A stretch of 64,000 nt of DNA, taken from Mallotus nudiflorus. Its lineage: Eukaryota > Streptophyta > Magnoliopsida > Malpighiales > Euphorbiaceae. Made by a program: the position numbers and the translations under genes. The stretch covers positions 186,001 through 250,000 of the forward strand of contig CANTUR010000286.1 of NCBI GenBank assembly GCA_947683625.1, given 5' to 3'. The notes under the pieces are model-generated. The model saw only the letters and a list, made by a program, of their open reading frames with translations, was not told the origin of the DNA and did not search any database. Positions 57,639 through 64,000 of this stretch are shown here, one piece after another; within the stretch, counting starts at the first letter, position 1; each line of letters starts with the position of its first letter.

Positions 57639-58319
57639 TGTTGTGGGTCCCTCCTAGTGGAGCCCACAAGCTTAAAAAAAGTCACATTTTGTTATGTAGA
57701 ATTCGGCATAGCAAATGTGAAAAATTTTGTTTTTGTTTTTTTATGTACATTGATAGCTATAAATAGCCATCTACAATGGAGAAGCGTAGCATGAAAAGTG
57801 AGCAACGAGCGAGAGAATTGATTGCTCTGTGAAGTGTGTGTTTGGCCAAAACAATTTTTGCTTTGATGAGTGTAAGAGAGTTTTGAGAGTTTGAATTTTT
57901 TTTTCTCAAAGGGTAAGTGATAAAATAGTGAGATAATTATTTTTAAGGTATTTGGGAAACACTTTGAGCGCCACTATTTTGATGAGAATTTTTTTATTGT
58001 ATACCTCTAGTATTGATCTAGAGAAAACTCTCTCTTATACCTACTATTTTATAGTAAAAGAAAATTTTAGATTTTATCCCATGCACGTAGCCCAAAAATT
58101 AAGGTAAACCACATTAAAATATTTGTCTTATTATTATTATTTATACGGCAAGTTTTACTATCTATTATTATTTATACGATAGGTTTTACTGTCTATTTTA
58201 CTCACTCATTGACTGGTTTAACCGTCTCAATTTATTTATTTATTTATTTCTACAGTAATTTTATTTTATCTCTGTGAAAATTATTTCACTTTTCCAAATC
58301 TGTTAAATTTTTCAACAGT
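57639..58319 (+). repeat. 3' LTR of the Tnt1-like element
   Basis: 681 bp, TGTTGTGGGTCCC to TTTTTCAACA. A promoter-like TATAAATAG is at 57759-57767. The 5' LTR is missing, so no age estimate is possible from this copy. The end was set by TG...CA and by the resumption of family B sequence. Confidence 0.82.
57759..57767 (+). promoter_or_regulatory. TATA box in the LTR
   Basis: TATAAATAG about 120 bases into the LTR, the expected place of an LTR promoter. Confidence 0.7.
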
Positions 58320-58820
58320 TATATGATATCTTCATATTCAACCACTTGCCATTAAATATGAGAAACATGTTTCATGATTACAGATATGAGATATGAAATT
58401 TTGCACAACACTACTTAAATATACATCCTAACACATAGCTGTAGAACTTTTGAACAATAAACTTCATGCACCCTTTGAAAGTCATGAGTACATTTTGCTG
58501 TAAAACAATTTCGTCATCGTCCTGATGAAATTCTAATTTCTGTTGGTGAAAAGCAAATTGGTTACATGTAAGAAAAGGATTATTAGATTTAGGAATCAGT
58601 GGAATCCTTTCTACGATTAAAGGCCAAACAAGTTGGTCCAATTCAAACAAGAAAGTTCTGTAACTAGATCTGTACATTCATTCATATAAACCGAGTTGCA
58701 ACAACAAAGTCTATAGTGAAAAATCTGATTCTACAGAATCCTAAAATCGATAACGGAGGTCTCATGTATAACAAAACAACATTTGAACTCTTAGTCACCA
58801 GCATTTGCCATGATTTTCTT
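58320..58820. repeat. Repeat family B, copy 3 (partial)
   Basis: Colinear with about 19540-19917 and 53685-54195 (ATATGAGAAACATGTTTC, ACAAAACAACATTTGAACTC). It ends at CATGATTTTCTT, where family A starts at once; in the first locus 2.7 kb separates these two points. Confidence 0.88.
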
Positions 58821-59734
58821 AGAGTTCATGGAGGGTAGATCTAAGATGAATCATTCTAAATAATAAGATCAAGTCTGATTTCAAAAAGAATTATTTTTTC
58901 TTAATAGAAAGTACCAGTAAACAATTGAATCAGAAAACTTGAATATGCAATCGATAATTGCAAGAGAGTTGGAAGAATTATTATTGTTATTGTTATTATT
59001 TCTTTTATTGCCAGTGAACAAAATGAGATGAAAAAAAAAAGTTTTGCTAAGAAATCTTAGATTTCTGAATTTAATTTTACTTTGTTCAAGAAATGATGAA
59101 GTTTGTCTTTAATTTCGTTTATTCTTTTTTATTTCTTCTTCTTTAGTAGAAATTGTTAACCTTTAAGAGGAGAGCAAAGAAAACTAATGATTTATACAAG
59201 TTAAATTAATGATAAATAAGGCTTGGCAACTAAAGCTGAAAAAATAAACATCATTGCTTAAGAGAAGCACCATTGCAAGATCACTCATATCATAAACTAA
59301 GCAAATTTCATATTAGATGTCGACAAAAGACAGAAAGATAATTTGAAATCTTAGAAGATCGGATACATTTAATACCAAAAAAAATACCAACTCACTCCTG
59401 ACTCCAATTTGCTTGAGAAAATATTCATTGACGGTGATGGTGATTGTGAGAATAATAATTGTGACTACAGAAAGGAGAAATAATTGAAGAAAGATGATAT
59501 AAATGAAATAAAATCATTTTGTAATTTTTTCATTTTATTCCTATTTTTATTTTCTATTCATATGAAGTACAAATCGATATTTGAAAAAAAATGATAATGA
59601 AAAAAAAAAAGGAAAATAAAGTTTTTTTCATTTACAAAAAAGTTAATGAACATTGGATTTCAAATTTTGACTTTTCTTTATTCAAAAAGTAATGGTTTAA
59701 GTCTTTAGAGGCTAAAGAAGATAATCGTTTAATG

Positions 59735-59837
59735 AATTTGTATATACAAATTGCTAATGGGATAGTTAATGATCCATGGTTCTTGAGATTTTAAATAAAT
59801 TCATAACTAATGGGTACAGTTTCGTGGGTGCTGAATG
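59735..59837. repeat. Templated 103 bp insertion
   Basis: A copy of 25656-25756 (or 62012-62110) sits inside family A, flanked by ATCGTTTAATGA (59723-59734) and ATCGCTTAATGA (59838-59849). Copy 1 has only one ATCGCTTAATGA here. This looks like filler DNA copied in during break repair. Confidence 0.85.
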
Positions 59838-61241
59838 ATCGCTTAATGATCTAGAGTAAAATATATTAATTTCAAATTAATTAAAGATAACTTTTGAATA
59901 TTTAATATTACATTGTGCTTATATTTAGTTATGAATTTATTAGTTCAACTTTATAAGGTGAGAGTACATAAAATTATATTAATAATTGAATTAATTAAAT
60001 TATCTTATTATTGTTTGAGAAAAAATTATAGGAATTTAAATGATAAGCATCGTATACATGATCAGAGTTAGATTGTAATGTTAAAATTTTAAGTTTATAT
60101 TTGATCTACGAGAAAAGTGAAATTCTAATGCATTGTATCAAATCGTTGTTTAATTCCTAAGTTAATTTAGTTTTGTTTAAATTAATTTTACTAAAGTTCA
60201 ATTTTATTTTAATTGTTTCAACTCTAAGTGATTTATTTAAATAAGTAATTAACTAAGTGAAATAATATTTAATAATTAATCTCTATTTAGATGGCACTTT
60301 CACTTAATTATAAGTTTGTGGAATGCTTGTCAAATTTCTCTTAAAGTATATATTAATTAGTTGATGAGATATTTAAGTTAAAAAATATAAAATATGAATA
60401 TTTAAATATCATAAAAAAAATTTATAGAATTAATTTTATTGTTAGGTAAAATTATAACTACTAAAATTGTACTTTTTCCAAAATAATTATTGTCCTTTTA
60501 ACTTTTCTTATTTCGATTTGCGAGTAGTGGAATTAGTGTCTTCCTTATCTTCTTGCCATTTCTTGTCTCCCACTCATTTGTTCCATCACTTTCAAAATAA
60601 ATTGCAATACCCCACCACATCAGAGTTGTCACTGCGTCTGGTACCCATGGCAGAAACTCCATGGATAGGGGGATGGAAATTTCTTTATCATCAACCCTTT
60701 ATACATATACTTTTTATTTAATTTTAATTATTCGCATAAATATAATTAAATAAAAATTAATTTAATTATATATACTTATATAAATTAATGTACTAATAAA
60801 ATTTATAAACGTACATTAAAAATAAATTTTCAATATGTATAGAATAAAAATAAAACCGTTAAGTTAATTTCTTTTTAATTATAATTATCAATATATTATA
60901 TGTATAAATGTACAAAAATTAGTCAAAGATTTTAATTAAATAATGATTAAGTTAATAATTTATAATTTTTTTTGGAGAGATAACAATTTATATTTTCATT
61001 TCTATAAATTTAACCTATTAAATATTTGATTTCGCAAAGTTTAGCATGTACTTAATATGTGTGCTGCATGGAGAGAACTTAAGCTGATATTAATAATAAT
61101 TTTTAAAATTATAAAAGTAAAAAATAAAATTTTTTAATTATAATACCGTTGTTCTTTAATTAATAATTAAAAATAATTTTTAATTTGATTTCTTTTCTTT
61201 TACAGTTGTGTTTTCTTTTTTTTTTTCTCCTCTTATGGTAT

Positions 61242-61751
61242 TGTTAGAAATTTTATTATATTTTGGGTTATAATTAATTGTGAGATATTTTGATTTGTAA
61301 AATTGACTGAACAAATATAGTTTAAGTAAATGTATAAGGAAGTTCAATTCATATTTAAAGTGATAATTTGTGTTATGAATTTATATACATTTTAATGAAA
61401 TGATATGGTAAGGCGGTAAGTGTAGGTCTAATTCTTCTAGGATTATTAATGATTAAATCTAGAAGATTTTTTATATAAAGGTTAAGGTCCCTTCTCCATT
61501 CTATGAATCTAATTTTCTATCTTGTCTCATTGATAACCGTCTTTGTGTGAGAATAATAGAAGAGGAAGATTTAGTATTCTATTTTCTCAATACTTATTAT
61601 TCTATTTTATTATTTCTATTGTAATTACATATTTGAGATGAGATATCTGTATCGACAATAAAAAAGGTAAGTAATTGCTTCTGCTAAATTAACTACTATC
61701 ATATTATTTGGTATTTTAAATTTATATACTAGATCCTATAATTTTTTTACG
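61242..61751 (+). repeat. LTR of the non-coding element, duplicated copy
   Basis: 510 bp, same bounds and length as 24885-25394, followed by primer site TGATATCAGAGT at 61754-61765. The interior is cut at 63560 and there is no 3' LTR in the window. Confidence 0.88.
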
Positions 61752-63560
61752 TGTGATATCAGAGTTTAGATTGTACATAAATTTAAAACTCTAAATTAAT
61801 TTATTATGATTTGTTAATATGATTTTGTGATTGAATTAAAGGAAATAGGTTAACACATGTCGTGATATAATTTTTATAAATTTTTAAATTGATCGATATG
61901 TTGAATTAATATGAATGATATATATTTAAAATGTTAAATGAAGTGACGGTCACATTAATTAAAAGCATGTGAAACCAAATCTAAACATGTTTCTTGTGCG
62001 TTTGGTTTCAAGAATTTGTATATACAAATTGTTAATGGGATAGTTAATGATCCATGGTTCTTGAGATTTTAAATAAATTCATAACTAATGGGTACACTTT
62101 CGTGGGTGCTGAACTGAATTATACCTTAATGTAGGCATGTGGCCATAATTTTTGTCTTCCCTGTGTCTTTTGTGCTGAATCAAAGGTTCGGCGATAATAA
62201 ACTTGGCTCATATGAAGTAGAAAGCCAAAGTAGTTAATAAAAAAAAAAAAAAAGAGGTGCGATTGCTGGTAGTGTTTTACTAATCAAGAAAGGCGCTAAA
62301 CTACTTCCAAAGCTTGGTCCCCGTGGCTAGATATGATTTCTCTGAGTATTTTAAATTCTCATAATTGTATGTAACTTCTTTTGTCTTTTGTCAGTTCACT
62401 TATATGTTGCTCTATGATCACCTTTATTAATTAAAGGCATTGGTTTCTAGTCACATTTGGTGCATTCCATTGGATTTTATTGTTCGGAAGATTTTTTAAT
62501 TTCATGATTTGATGAATTTTCAATTTATAAACTGTTTATAAACTGTTTCATGAAATCATAATTCATATGAATTTTTTTCTTAAATAATTTGAAAAACGTT
62601 GTTGTAATATTGGAATTCTATTGAAATTTAATTTTCTTATTTTAAATATTAACATTAGATGTGAGCTTTAAGTCTTTATCCAAATCTATTTGAATTTTTA
62701 ATATTATTTTATTTGATTAAAAGATTTAGATAAATTCAAAAATAAAAGGGGAGCACAAATCCTATTTTAACTAGGATTATTGATTAGTGTGGTCAAACTT
62801 GTAAGTTCACTTATTTAATGCTTTCCTTGAGTAATAAGCATAATTTATGTTTTAAAATTAGAAAATTTTATATAATTAGGTCTGAATTAATATTTTGAGC
62901 GTTAAAAATTAATTAATTTGATTGGTACATAAGATCAATAAATAGAATTTTGTGATCATATTATACATGATGAATGATTATGTATGACACTAATGAGTTT
63001 GTGATGTTATATGATTTAATCATTTATAAAATTACATCTCTCAAAATAAATATTAATTATGTATGTTTGGATATAAGAAATTTTATTATGGATTTGATTT
63101 TGAATCAAATTGTTGTTTGGTAACTGTGTTGGTGTGGGTTTGAAATAACATTTAATGACATGTTATTTAATATCATTACATTTGAAGTTTAAAATTTTCA
63201 AATTAAATTGTTGCATCCAAGTGCAAGGTTAATTTATTTTAAATTTATATTTGAGAGTAATAAATGATATTCATTTTGCTTGCTGAGCATATAAAGAGGT
63301 GCAACCATATAAGATGTGTTTGGAATATCTTAATATACATATATGGTTTAAATTATACATATATTTATTCTTATATTTTTGCATAAGATTGGAAAATCAT
63401 TTTCATGTGAATTGTGAAAAGTTATTTATTAAACATGAGATTATTTAATCATGAATTAATAATTATTTATACTCATGTTGGTGAGTTGTGATATAAGTGT
63501 TACTAACTACTATTAAGTTTATTTACATGACATAATTACAATAAAATGGGTGTTTTATGT

Positions 63561-64000
63561 GATGGTGACGGTGAAAAATTGAAATCCTTCCCGTTTCGTG
63601 TACAATAAAAAATAACCAAATGACACTTCAAACTTGATTTTGTTTACATTATTTTCATACCGAAGGAGAGCATTGCCAATTCTTTTTAAGCTTGTGGCTA
63701 TTCCAACGTCACATTGAAAGAAAAATTGCAGGAAAAAATGAAATTAAAGTTTGCACTCTCAATTTATATATATCACATAATTTTATACACTACGCAAATG
63801 ATGAAAGCATTGCCTTTTTTTTTTTTTGAAAAGCACTACCGTTTGAACTATAGGAGTCACTTGCATGGTGCAAGTCTGATATAACTTTGAAATAATATAA
63901 ATGATTTCATTACTGTTTTTGAAAAATAAACCTTAATTTTATATTATTATTATTATTTATTATTCATTTAATAATTCAGATAGTATTATTTTTATTTAAA
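63561..64000. other. Spacer, nothing recognised
   Basis: Sequence unrelated to 27221 onward starts here. Contains a poly-T tract at about 63816-63827 and an (ATT)n block near 63940-63965. Confidence 0.5.

Larger units (their letters stand above)
54890..58319 (+). mobile_element. Tnt1-like copia element, 5'-truncated
   Basis: The first 5' LTR, leader, gag, protease and the start of integrase are absent. Integrase, RT, RNase H, polypurine tract and one LTR (57639-58319) remain. The protein text is close, from memory, to the tobacco Tnt1 (Tork clade) polyprotein. Left end: a sharp junction with family B at 54889/54890, not an LTR. Right flank is again family B but from an earlier point of that repeat, so the sides are not a simple insertion site. 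Confidence 0.9.
58821..63560. repeat. Segmental duplication A, copy 2
   Basis: Second copy of 22580-27220, nearly identical by eye, including the TTG-led frame (60467-60721), the 510 bp LTR (61242-61751), its primer site (61754-61765) and a truncated interior of the non-coding element. It differs by scattered bases and a 103 bp insertion at 59735-59837. Ends abruptly at 63560. Confidence 0.93.

Noticed and set aside
60467..60721. 84-codon frame identical to 24111-24365, taken as a conserved gene
   Set aside because: Identity is explained by the recent 4.6 kb duplication; the frame starts with TTG and shows no known domain. Only the ATG part is listed, with low confidence.

Overview
This window is AT-rich, gene-poor nuclear DNA of a flowering plant, most likely a eudicot. 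The base for this is chromovirus-type Ty3 and several Ty1-copia LTR retrotransposons primed by initiator tRNA-Met, a plant LINE end, and one intron-bearing fragment of a plant crooked-neck-like gene. No intact host gene and no rRNA, tRNA or CRISPR array was recognised. Nearly all recognisable coding sequence is decayed transposon.

Layout. 1-2737 is AT-rich spacer with microsatellites and a weak minus-strand exon-like remnant. 2738-3639 is a non-autonomous element with about 205 bp terminal inverted repeats. 3699-16323 is a second element with long inverted repeats, split by a complete but dead Ty3 chromovirus (4046-15569) with perfect 5 bp target duplications (ATGTT). 16324-18764 holds host-gene debris, including a crooked-neck pseudogene on the minus strand. 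18860-31740 is a patchwork of local direct, inverted and segmental repeats, plus a long-terminal-repeat element with no coding capacity (24885-31179). 31740-33303 is the 3' end of a LINE on the minus strand. 33683-36275 is a lone copia LTR with its primer site, followed by a minisatellite. 36281-49066 is a full-length decayed copia element; its 3' LTR was later hit by a solo LTR (45389-48633, target duplication AAGAA). 49067-51486 is a tandem-repeat zone that includes an ordered array of hairpins. 51487-64000 is a rearranged second copy of the 18860-27220 region, interrupted by the 3' half of a Tnt1-like copia element (54890-58319).

How it fits together. The elements nest, which gives relative ages: the copia element at 36281 is older than the solo LTR inside it, and the inverted-repeat element at 3699 is older than the chromovirus inside it. 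Many inactivating changes in the coding remnants are C-to-T or G-to-A (CAG to TAG, TGG to TAG, Cys to Tyr), as expected for long-methylated DNA. The least explained part is 49905-51360, where hairpin stems differ between repeats yet mostly keep pairing around a conserved six-base loop. All identifications are by eye from sequence; no database search was run.
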